DNA of 64,000 bases from AWTP1-13 sp963797005 (GTDB lineage: Bacteria; Pseudomonadota; Alphaproteobacteria; Rhizobiales; Hyphomicrobiaceae): NCBI GenBank assembly GCA_963797005.1, contig CAWCOF010000011.1, forward strand, positions 1 to 64,000, given 5' to 3'. The position numbers were made by a program, and so were the translations under genes. The notes below the pieces were generated by a model. It saw nothing but the letters and a program-made list of their open reading frames with translations. It made no database searches and had not been told where the DNA came from. Within the stretch, counting starts at the first letter, position 1. Each line of letters starts with the position of its first letter. Positions 28,938 through 36,661 of this stretch are shown piece after piece.

Positions 28938-29735
28938 TTGATCGAGCCGTTCCTGGTGCGCGCGCTCCTCGCCGGCCTCGGGCTTGCCGTGATTGCCGCG
29001 CCGCTCGGCTGTTTCGTCGTCTGGCGCCGCATGGCCTACTACGGCGAGACGGTGGCACAGGCGGGCCTCATCGGCATCGCCGTGGGCCTGGCGCTGTCCT
29101 ACGACCTCACGGCCAGCGTCCTCGTCGTGACGCTGGCGGTGTCCGGGCTCCTCGCGCTCCTGAGCCGGCAGCAGCTGGTGCCGTTCGACTCGCTGCTCGG
29201 CCTCCTGGCACACGCGGCGCTGGCGGTCGGCGTCATCGCCGCCTCGCTGGTGCGCGGCCCCCAGCTCGACTTCATGGTCTTCCTGTTCGGCGACATCTTC
29301 GCCATCACGCCCGGCGACCTGCGCTGGGTCTACATCGGCGGCGCGCTGGCGCTGGCGGCGCTGATGGCCCTATGGCGGCCGCTGCTGGCGCTCTCCGTGC
29401 ATGAGGATCTGGCCGCGGCGGAGGGCGTCGCCACCGAGCGCGTCAAGCTCGTGTTCGTGCTGGTGCTGGCCCTGGTGGTGGCGATCGCCATCAAGATCGT
29501 CGGCGTGCTCCTGACCATCGCCTTTCTGATCATGCCGGCCGCCGCCGCCCGCCCGCTGGCCGAGACGCCGGAGCAGATGGCCCTGATCGCCGCCATCGTC
29601 GGCATGCTCGCTGTGGCGATCGGGCTATTCGTGTCGGTTTCGTTCGACACGCCGGGCGGCCCATCGATCGTGCTGATGCTGGCGGTCTTCTTCGCTGCGT
29701 CCATTTTCCCTGCGCTCCTGCGCAGGCATCACTGA
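28938..29735 (+). CDS. znuB: ZnuB, zinc ABC transporter permease
   Basis: A 265-residue integral membrane permease of the ABC-3 family. Seven to eight helices are visible, with the conserved RRMAYYGETVAQAGLIGIA near the N-terminus and SFDTPGGPSIVL near the C-terminus. The best start is a TTG at 28938, one base after the znuC stop, with gggagag upstream. No znuA (periplasmic binding protein) lies next to it. Confidence 0.9.
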   Translation: MIEPFLVRALLAGLGLAVIAAPLGCFVVWRRMAYYGETVAQAGLIGIAVGLALSYDLTASVLVVTLAVSGLLALLSRQQLVPFDSLLGLLAHAALAVGVIAASLVRGPQLDFMVFLFGDIFAITPGDLRWVYIGGALALAALMALWRPLLALSVHEDLAAAEGVATERVKLVFVLVLALVVAIAIKIVGVLLTIAFLIMPAAAARPLAETPEQMALIAAIVGMLAVAIGLFVSVSFDTPGGPSIVLMLAVFFAASIFPALLRRHH

Positions 29736-29780
29736 AGGGCTTGTGATAAGCTGCCGCCGGATCGGGACCCGAGGATCAAA

Positions 29781-31032
29781 ATGACCAGCTCGCCATTGCC
29801 GCGCAGGGTCTCCATTCCCGTTGATGTCGGCGGCGTCGTCATCGGCGGCGATGCGCCCATCGTCGTGCAATCGATGACCAACACCGATACCGCCGACGTG
29901 GAGGCAACAGCGCGCCAGTCGGCCGACCTTGCCCGGGCGGGCTCGGAGATCGTGCGCATCACGGTGGACCGCGACGAGGCCGCCAAGGCCGTGCCGCATA
30001 TTCGCGACCGGTTGCGCCAGATGGGCGTGGCCGTGCCGCTGGTCGGCGACTTCCACTACAACGGCCACACGCTGCTGGGTGAGAACCCTGCCTGTGCCGA
30101 GGCGCTCGACAAGTTGCGCATCAATCCCGGCAACGTCGGCTTCAAGGGCAAGCGCGACCGCCAGTTCTCCACGATCATCGAGCTGGCGCTCAAGTACGGG
30201 AAGCCCGTGCGCATCGGCGTCAACTGGGGAAGCCTCGACCAGGAGCTGTTGACCCGGCTGATGGACGAGAACGCGGCCTCGCCGACGCCCAAGGACGCAC
30301 GCGCGGTGATGCACGAGGCCATCGTGCAGTCGGGCCTGCTGTCGGCCGAACGCGCCCAGGAGCTGGGCCTCGGCCCCGACCGGATCGTCATCTCCGCCAA
30401 GGTCAGCGCGGTGCAGGATCTCGTCAGCGTCTACAGCCTGCTGGCCCAGCGCTGCCGCTACGCCCTGCATTTGGGGCTGACCGAGGCGGGCATGGGCTCC
30501 AAGGGCATCGTCGCCTCGACGGCGGCCATGGGCATCCTGCTGCAGCAGGGCATCGGCGACACCATCCGCGTGTCGCTGACGCCCGAGCCGGGCGGCGACC
30601 GCACGCAGGAAGTGCGGGTGGCGCAGGAGATCCTGCAGACCATGGGGCTGAGATCGTTCGTGCCGATCGTTGCCGCCTGCCCCGGCTGCGGCCGCACGAC
30701 GTCGACCGTGTTCCAGGAGCTGGCGAGCGAGATCCAGGGCTACCTGCGCGCGCGCATGCCCGAGTGGAAGCAGAAGTTTCCCGGGCGTGGAGGGGATGAA
30801 CCTTGCCGTGATGGGATGCATCGTCAACGGACCGGGCGAATCCAAGCACGCCGACATCGGCATTTCGCTCCCCGGCACCGGCGAGGCGCCGGCCGCGCCC
30901 GTGTTCATCGACGGCCGGAAGGCGATGACCCTGCGCGGGGCCAACATCGCGGCCGAGTTCAAGACAATCGTCGAGGACTACGTGGCCCGCCGCTACGGCG
31001 CGCGGAAGACGGAGCCGGAGACGGTAGCCTGA
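29781..31032 (+). CDS. ispG: IspG (GcpE), 4Fe-4S HMBPP synthase, with 1-bp frameshift
   Basis: Reduces 2-C-methyl-erythritol 2,4-cyclodiphosphate to HMBPP in the MEP isoprenoid pathway. The N-terminal barrel (PIVVQSMTNTDTADVEAT) and the cluster-binding Cys pair CPGCGRT (C300, C303) are in the first frame. The third Cys ligand (MGCIVNGPGE) is in another frame, reached by removing one G from the run at 30783-30785. The repaired product is about 416 residues, normal for alphaproteobacteria. The MEP pathway is essential in most of these bacteria, so a consensus error is more likely than true loss. Confidence 0.92.
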
Positions 31033-31148
31033 TCCACAAGCCTCGAGGCCACGAGACCTATTTACCAACTCGATTTCAAGATGTGCCCATCTGTCGCGCG
31101 GCTTTTGGTGCTCTGGAAAGACACGCGTGCTGATCTCTTTATCTGGCG

Positions 31149-31340
31149 ATGGAGAGACGCCCAATCCGAATCAAGCCGAAGGTAAGCGGTCCGCTGCGAC
31201 GCTGGGCGCGAGAGATTGTGCTCGCAGCCGCGCTAACGGCCGTGGCTGCGGCTTTCATCGCCAACGCACTGCTCAACGGCAACGAGCCGTCGAAGGACTC
31301 CTCCGCTTACGAGACCGCGCGCAAGCTTTCGGACAAGTAG
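31149..31340 (+). CDS. Small single-helix membrane protein
   Basis: A 63-residue frame with a basic N-terminus (MERRPIRIKPKVSG), one membrane segment (EIVLAAALTAVAAAFIANALL), and a short polar tail. The positive-inside arrangement and composition suggest a real small inner-membrane protein. There is no clear ribosome-binding site and no family recognised. Confidence 0.5.
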   Translation: MERRPIRIKPKVSGPLRRWAREIVLAAALTAVAAAFIANALLNGNEPSKDSSAYETARKLSDK

Positions 31341-31359
31341 CAGCGCTGCACTGCACCAA

Positions 31360-32139
31360 TCACTGCGCGGTCCAGCCGCCGTCGATCGAGTAGTTGGCGC
31401 CGGTGATGGACGCTGCCTCCTCGCTCGCGAGGAATACGGCAAGCGCTGCCACCTCCTCGACCGTGACGAAGCGCTTGGTCGGCTGCCGCGACAGCACCTC
31501 TCGCTTGGCCTGGTCCAGCGAAATGTTCTCGGACTTTGCGAGATCGGGGATCTGCTTCTCGACCAGCGGCGTCCACACGAAACCGGGCGAGATGGCGTTG
31601 GAGGTGACGCCCTGCTCGGCCAGCTCGAGCGCCACCGTCTTGGTGAAGCCGGCAAGCCCGTGTTTGGCCGAGACATAGGCCGACTTGAAAGGCGACGCCC
31701 TGAGCGAATGCGCCGAGCAGATGTTGATGATGCGGCCCCACTTGCGCTTCTTCATGCCCGGCACCGCGGCGCGCACCGTGTGAAACGCCGACGATAGATT
31801 GATGGCGATGATGGCGTCCCACTGCTCGATGGGAAACTCCTCGACCGGGGCGACGTGCTGGATGCCCGCATTGTTGACGAGGATATCGACGCTGCCGAAG
31901 TCGCGTTCGGCCTTGGCGATCATCTCCGCGATCTGATTGTGGCGCAGCATGTTGGCGCCATCGAAGGCGACGCGGGTGCCATGCGCGGCGACCTCGCGAA
32001 TGGCCTTCTCGTTGTCCTTCTCGGTGCCGAGCCCGTTCACGACAACGTTGCTGCCGGCCTTGGCGAGCGCAAGGGCGATGGCGTGCCCTATCCCCGAGGT
32101 CGATCCGGTGACGACGGCGGTCCTGTCTTTGAGCGACAT
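31360..32139 (-). CDS. 3-hydroxybutyrate dehydrogenase (SDR family)
   Basis: NAD-dependent short-chain dehydrogenase that interconverts acetoacetate and D-3-hydroxybutyrate. The 259-residue product starts at 32139. Cofactor motif TGSTSGIGHAIA, NNAGIQHV, active-site Ser in INICSAHS, and YVSAKHG with Tyr and Lys. HSLRASPFKSAYVSAKHGLAGFTK and the C-terminal SIDGGWTAQ match the bacterial BdhA group. It fits with the PHB depolymerase elsewhere in the window. Confidence 0.93.
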   Translation of the reverse strand: MSLKDRTAVVTGSTSGIGHAIALALAKAGSNVVVNGLGTEKDNEKAIREVAAHGTRVAFDGANMLRHNQIAEMIAKAERDFGSVDILVNNAGIQHVAPVEEFPIEQWDAIIAINLSSAFHTVRAAVPGMKKRKWGRIINICSAHSLRASPFKSAYVSAKHGLAGFTKTVALELAEQGVTSNAISPGFVWTPLVEKQIPDLAKSENISLDQAKREVLSRQPTKRFVTVEEVAALAVFLASEEAASITGANYSIDGGWTAQ

Positions 32140-32304
32140 GGCAACCTCACTTGCGAAACGTGTGATGAGACTGGCCGCATCCTGCCGCAAAGGGGCCTGC
32201 TTGAACATGGGGCTCGGTGGCCCACGACAGTCGCGACACGGCAGCCCTCACGGTTTAAGAAGACGGGAAGCAGCCCATTTTTCATGCAAACCCGAGGAGC
32301 CGAC

Positions 32305-32763
32305 ATGACGCCGGAAGCCAAGCTTGCCTCGATGGGCCTCAGCCTGCCGGAAATCCCCAAGCCCGTCGGCAACTACGTGCCCTTCAAGATCAGCGGCAAC
32401 ACGCTCTACCTCTCGGGCCAGGGCCCGCGCCGCAACGACGGCACCTTGATGACCGGCAAGGTGGGCAAGGACGTCACCATCGAGCAGGCGCACGAGCACG
32501 CCAAGCTCGTCGGGCTCGGGCTGCTGGCAGCCGCCAAGGCGGCGGCAGGCGAGCTCAGTCGGATCGAGGTGCTCAAGGTCCTGGGCATGGTCAATGCAGT
32601 GCCGGAATTCGGCGACCAGCCCAAGGTGATCAACGGCTGCTCGGACCTGTTCGTCGCCGTGCTCGGCGAGCGCGGTCGGCATGCCCGCTCCGCCGTCGGC
32701 CTGGGCTCGCTGCCGATGGGCATCACGGTTGAGATCGAGGCCATCATGCGCATCCACGATTGA
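32305..32763 (+). CDS. RidA/YjgF-like protein
   Basis: A 152-residue member of the RidA/YjgF/UK114 superfamily. It has the larger subgroup sequence LSLPEIPKPVGNYVPFKISGNTLYLSGQGPRR and the C-terminal VEIEAIMRI. Enamine/imine deaminase is the known activity of archetypal members. The Arg of the usual active site is not clearly aligned, so the exact activity is open. A ribosome-binding site (gaggag) lies 6 bp upstream. Divergent from bdh. Confidence 0.88.
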   Translation: MTPEAKLASMGLSLPEIPKPVGNYVPFKISGNTLYLSGQGPRRNDGTLMTGKVGKDVTIEQAHEHAKLVGLGLLAAAKAAAGELSRIEVLKVLGMVNAVPEFGDQPKVINGCSDLFVAVLGERGRHARSAVGLGSLPMGITVEIEAIMRIHD

Positions 32764-32771
32764 CGTGCTGG

Positions 32772-32920
32772 TCTCCCTCTCCCCGCGCTCCGTTCACGCC
32801 TCCTCGCACTCATCAGCGCGGGGAGAGGGCCGGGGGTGAGGGGCAGATGCAGATGCCGGAGCAAGCGGCTGCCCCTCACCCTAACCCTCTCCCCATGCTG
32901 AAGGGCATGGGGAGAGGGGA
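32772..32920. repeat. Composite palindrome, about 149 bp
   Basis: Two hairpins, ccctctccccgcgc...gcgcggggagaggg and ccctctccccatgc...gcatggggagaggg, are separated by a spacer. The strings ggggtgaggggcag and ctgcccctcaccc also pair with each other across the spacer, giving a branched cruciform-like unit. It lies between convergent genes and its last base is 1 bp from the methyltransferase stop. Other copies are at 33872, 51972 and 53802, with partial copies at 5311 and 60978. Confidence 0.85.
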
Positions 32921-32921
32921 T

Positions 32922-33860
32922 TTACGGCAGGTAGCCCTTCTCCAGGTCCAGAGACTGGCGCAGGGTCTCGCGGCCCGCGGCATCGGCCACGGTGAGGGTC
33001 CAGGTGAGATTGGTGCCCGCCTCGTAGGAGGTCGTGGAGCGCAGGCGGGCGGCGAAGGTCTGCCCCGCGCCTATCGTGATGGGCGCGAGCGCGGGCAGAT
33101 AGAGCTGCTCCCAGTGCGTGCGGGGCTCGAGCGGGCCGGTCGCAAGCGACACGCCGGCAACGAGCTCCGCCGTCCACCACAGCGCCAGGCCGTAGATCGT
33201 GGTCTTGCGGCCGGCACGCCAGCTCGCCTCGCCGGCGCGCGTCGTCTTGTTGCGGCGGTTGAACGAGACCGAGTCCCAGGCCTTGGTCGCCTTCGCACCG
33301 TCGAGCAGATCGGACGGCTCGAACCAGCGCACGTAGATGTTGTTGAGGCTCATGGCGCGCGCGGGAGCGAAGTCGAGGTCGTAGCCGACCTCGTCCCAGA
33401 CCGTGAGCTCGCGGTGGAAGCGCTCCGCCACCACCGGGCAGACGAACTGCTCGACGGCGCGCGGAATGACCACGCCGCCCGGCGTGAGAAACCGGGCGCG
33501 TGCATCATTGAGCGTGGCGATCAGGTTCTCCTCGAAGGGGTAGTTGCCGAGCGTCTCGCTGACCACCACGTCGACCTTGTCGGGCTCCGCCACGTCGGTC
33601 GAATGCACCTCGGCGATCCGGCAATTGGAGAGGCGGTTGTGCCGCAGCAAGCGCCGGGCTACCTCCGCCACCTCGGCCGTCTCGTACATGTCGACGCGCT
33701 TCGCCCCGAGCTTGGCGGCCAGGAAGCCGAGAAAGCCCGTGCCCGCGCCGATGTCGGCGACCGTGGTCTCGCCCTTGCGGATGACGCGCGCGAGCGCCGC
33801 GTGGAAAGCGGCGTTGCGGACCTTATCGGCGAGCAGGGTGCGGTGGTATTCGATGCGCAT
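32922..33860 (-). CDS. PRMT-like class I methyltransferase
   Basis: A 312-residue SAM-dependent enzyme resembling protein arginine methyltransferases. Motif I VADIGAGTGFLGFLAAKLGA, post-I acidic residue VDMYE, and SETLGNYPFEENLI, which has the two glutamates of the PRMT double-E loop. The C-terminal beta-barrel-like part ends in QSLDLEKGYLP. Bacterial PRMT-like proteins are rare and their substrates largely unknown; arginine methylation is an inference. Confidence 0.8.
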   Translation of the reverse strand: MRIEYHRTLLADKVRNAAFHAALARVIRKGETTVADIGAGTGFLGFLAAKLGAKRVDMYETAEVAEVARRLLRHNRLSNCRIAEVHSTDVAEPDKVDVVVSETLGNYPFEENLIATLNDARARFLTPGGVVIPRAVEQFVCPVVAERFHRELTVWDEVGYDLDFAPARAMSLNNIYVRWFEPSDLLDGAKATKAWDSVSFNRRNKTTRAGEASWRAGRKTTIYGLALWWTAELVAGVSLATGPLEPRTHWEQLYLPALAPITIGAGQTFAARLRSTTSYEAGTNLTWTLTVADAAGRETLRQSLDLEKGYLP

Positions 33861-33871
33861 GGAGCGGCCTT

Positions 33872-34045
33872 GTCTCCCTCTCCCCGCGCATCGTCAATCT
33901 CTCCGCGAACGCCGTCAACGCGGGGAGAGAGCCTGCCCCGGACCGGGGGTCGGGGTGAGGGACAGCGGCAAACGCCGAGTAGGAGCAAGCTCCTGCCCCT
34001 CACCCTAACCCTCTCCCCATGCTGAAGAAGCATGGGGAGAGGGGA
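33872..34045. repeat. Composite palindrome, about 174 bp
   Basis: Same architecture as the copy at 32772: ccctctccccgcgca...cgcggggagagag, then ggggtgagggacag, a spacer, ctgcccctcaccctaaccct, and a final hairpin ccccatgctgaagaagcatgggg. It fills the divergent promoter region between the PRMT-like gene and the methyltransferase at 34088. Confidence 0.85.
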
Positions 34046-34087
34046 TGCCGCCTTGCGAAAGCCGGAAGCCTCCGCCATAGAGCCGCC

Positions 34088-34879
34088 ATGCCAGACGTTC
34101 CCCCAGCCTCTGCTCCGGCCGGCGCAGCCGTCCGCTCCGGCATTGCCGCGGTCGACCGCTACCTGGACGAGGGGTATGCCAACGTCCTCGGCATGTCGTC
34201 GCGCTTCGCGGCGGCCATCTGCTGCGGGCTGATGCGCATCCAGCACGATCTGGGCGTGAGGGGCCCGGTGGCCGAGATCGGCGTGTTCGAGGGGCGCTTC
34301 TTCATCGCGCTGGCGCATGCGCTGGGCGAGGGCGAGGTGGCGCTCGGCATCGACCTCTTCGACTGGCCCAATGTGGGAGTGATCGACCGCTTCGAGGCCA
34401 ATTGCGCGAGGCACGGCGTTTCCCCCGAGCGCCGCGTCACCTGGAAGGCCGACAGCCGCACCATGCGTCCCGACGAGCTGCTGGCGAAGCTCGGGGGCGA
34501 GCGCGCCCGCTTCATCCATATCGACGGCGATCATTCGCGCGCGACACTGACCAAGGACCTGGAGCTGGCGACCGCCGTTCTCGCCCCCGGCGGCGTCATC
34601 GTGCTCGACGACATGCTGCACCCGGGCTACCCGACCCTGATGGTGGCGGTGCACGAGTACCTGGCCCGCCACCCGCAGATGTGCGTGCTCGCCATCATCG
34701 ACCGCGAGACGATCGTGGCGGCGACCAAATTCGTGCTGTGCCGCACAGATTGGTTCAAGCGCTACGAGGAGAAGCTGCTCGAGGCCTACAGGGACAACGT
34801 GTGGCCGCTCGGCGCCAACTTCGAGCCGCACTGGTGCCTGGTGCTGTCGCTGGACACTAAGGTCGCCGCCATTACCTAG
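34088..34879 (+). CDS. Class I SAM methyltransferase (Methyltransf_24-like)
   Basis: A 263-residue protein with motif I VAEIGVFEGRFFIALAHALG, the acidic post-I strand LGIDLFDWP, and FIHIDGDHSRATLTKDLELA, the CmcI/TylF-like metal-binding type of the Methyltransf_24 group. Start at 34088. Substrate unknown; such enzymes often modify sugars or small molecules. Confidence 0.82.
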   Translation: MPDVPPASAPAGAAVRSGIAAVDRYLDEGYANVLGMSSRFAAAICCGLMRIQHDLGVRGPVAEIGVFEGRFFIALAHALGEGEVALGIDLFDWPNVGVIDRFEANCARHGVSPERRVTWKADSRTMRPDELLAKLGGERARFIHIDGDHSRATLTKDLELATAVLAPGGVIVLDDMLHPGYPTLMVAVHEYLARHPQMCVLAIIDRETIVAATKFVLCRTDWFKRYEEKLLEAYRDNVWPLGANFEPHWCLVLSLDTKVAAIT

Positions 34880-35031
34880 GTGTCTGCAGCCTCGTCCACG
34901 GCTCACCGCAGGGCCAGAGGGCTGCACCGCCCGTCCCGGCGTAGGAGACCCCTACATCATTATTTAACCGTAATGGCCGCTAATAGTTGGGATTGCAGCT
35001 GCCCCCAAACCCGAGCCTTCGAGAGAAGACG

Positions 35032-35616
35032 ATGAGCGTCCGGCCCCCCCTGCGCGTCAGCGTCACCCGGCACGGGGAGAAGGAGCAAAAGCTCAAGGAA
35101 TTCGTGGGCCGGCACCTGGCCGAGTCCGACATCGGCGCCGGGTCGCAGGCCTCGCAGATCCTGGTCGTCGCGCGCTCGCTCCACAGCCCCCTCGTCAAGG
35201 CACTCACGGCGCTCGCCGATGAGATCGCCGCCGTCAGGCTCACCGTGCGCCTGATCCTCGCCCACTTCGACCAGGAGCCCGAGGACTGGGGGCGCAATAT
35301 TGCCTTCGCCCACGAGCTGCGCTGGGCCAAGCACCCGCGCCTGATCGAGGCGCACGAGCAGCTGGTGCTGAGCCCCGAGATCTGCTGGATCGGCGACTGC
35401 ATGCGGCGCGATCCCGCCAAGTGCGACGCCTACGAGAGCTTCGTGGAGGACTGCGGCGAGGCGACCGGTTGCGCGACCGTGTCCTTCGAGCGGCTGTGGC
35501 AGGCGAGCGCGCCCCTGGTGGTGCGCGCGTCACGCGCTGCGAGCCCCGGCGGGCCCGGAGCCCTGCCGCCGACGGTCGAGGCCTTGTTCCAACCGACAGT
35601 CGGAACGCGCCACTGA
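35032..35616 (+). CDS. Hypothetical protein
   Basis: A 194-residue soluble protein. N-terminal SVTRHGEKEQKLKEFVGRHLAES; the middle contains VRLILAHFDQEPEDWGRNIAFAHELRW and ICWIGDCMRRDPAKCDAYESF. A cluster of cysteines (GDCMRRDPAKC, DCGEATGCA) in the C-terminal half might bind metal. The start at 35032 is 4 bp after gagagaag. No family recognised. Confidence 0.75.
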   Translation: MSVRPPLRVSVTRHGEKEQKLKEFVGRHLAESDIGAGSQASQILVVARSLHSPLVKALTALADEIAAVRLTVRLILAHFDQEPEDWGRNIAFAHELRWAKHPRLIEAHEQLVLSPEICWIGDCMRRDPAKCDAYESFVEDCGEATGCATVSFERLWQASAPLVVRASRAASPGGPGALPPTVEALFQPTVGTRH

Positions 35617-35729
35617 GGCGCCGGCAAACCGCGCGAGTTGCACAGTCCGGTAACTTGAAACTGGGCTTTGGTTCGGCCGGGCTAGGGGGCCGATGTAAAC
35701 TGGGCTGAACTCTGAAGGAGTTCGGTTTC

Positions 35730-36491
35730 GTGATGCCTTTCCCCAACTCAGCGGTTCGGCTGCTCGCAGCAGGCCTCCTCCCCGCTATTCTGGCGCTCGC
35801 GGCGCTTGTCTGCGGGGGCAAACCCGGCCACGCGCAGGAAGCCGTCGACCTCCAGCTCGTGCTCGCCGTCGATGCTTCCGGGAGCATGAGCGAGGAGCGC
35901 TTCGAGTTGCAGAGGCAGGGATACGTGGCCGCCTTCCGCAGCCCGCGCCTGCTCGCCGCCATTCGCTCTGGTGCGACCCGTTCGATCGCCGTCACCATGG
36001 TGCAGTGGACCGGACCTGCATTACAGATGCAGGTCGTGCCCTGGACCCGCATCAGCGACGAAGCCTCCATGCACGCGCTGGCGGACACAATCAGCCGCGT
36101 GCCGCGACAGCTCTTCGGCGGCGGCACCTCGATCAGCGGCGCCATCGACTACGCGATGACGCTGTTCCCGGCCACCACGCTGCAGGCAAGGCGGCGCGTG
36201 ATCGACATTTCCGGCGACGGCGCAAACAACCGCGGACGGGCCGTCACGGAAGCCCGCGACGAGGCAGTGCGCGCCGGCGTTGGCATCAACGGCCTGCCGA
36301 TCCTCGCGGTCGAGCCCGATCTGGAGCAGCACTACCTCAACGAGGTGATCGGCGGGCCGGGCGCCTTCGTCGTGGCGGCACAATCCTTCGAGACCTTCGC
36401 CGACGCCATCCTGAGGAAGCTCGTCATCGAGATTTCCGGCACGACGGACGGCGCACCGCTTAAGGGTCGCAAGCAAGCGCGCCTGCGCTGA
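35730..36491 (+). CDS. Exported DUF1194 protein with vWA fold
   Basis: A 253-residue periplasmic protein. The signal peptide (LLAAGLLPAILALAALVC ... GHAQEA) is followed by a von Willebrand A domain with the metal-binding MIDAS motif DASGSMS and the later DISGDGANNRG. Typical for DUF1194 of Hyphomicrobiales. The GTG at 35730 is chosen because gaaggag (35714-35720) is 9 bp away; the next codon is an ATG. Function unknown. Confidence 0.9.
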   Translation: MMPFPNSAVRLLAAGLLPAILALAALVCGGKPGHAQEAVDLQLVLAVDASGSMSEERFELQRQGYVAAFRSPRLLAAIRSGATRSIAVTMVQWTGPALQMQVVPWTRISDEASMHALADTISRVPRQLFGGGTSISGAIDYAMTLFPATTLQARRRVIDISGDGANNRGRAVTEARDEAVRAGVGINGLPILAVEPDLEQHYLNEVIGGPGAFVVAAQSFETFADAILRKLVIEISGTTDGAPLKGRKQARLR

Positions 36492-36661
36492 CGGAAAAAG
36501 CCCGGAAAAAGCCGCAACGCCTCGCAACGGGGGAGATTGCGGCCCTGCCCGCCACTGTTCAGTCATGGGCGCGTGATCCATTCTCGGCTGCATCGGGCCT
36601 CGGGCCCCCACAATAGCGGTCGTCGGCGATCGTCAGCGCCGCAACGCCAAGGAAAACGGCC

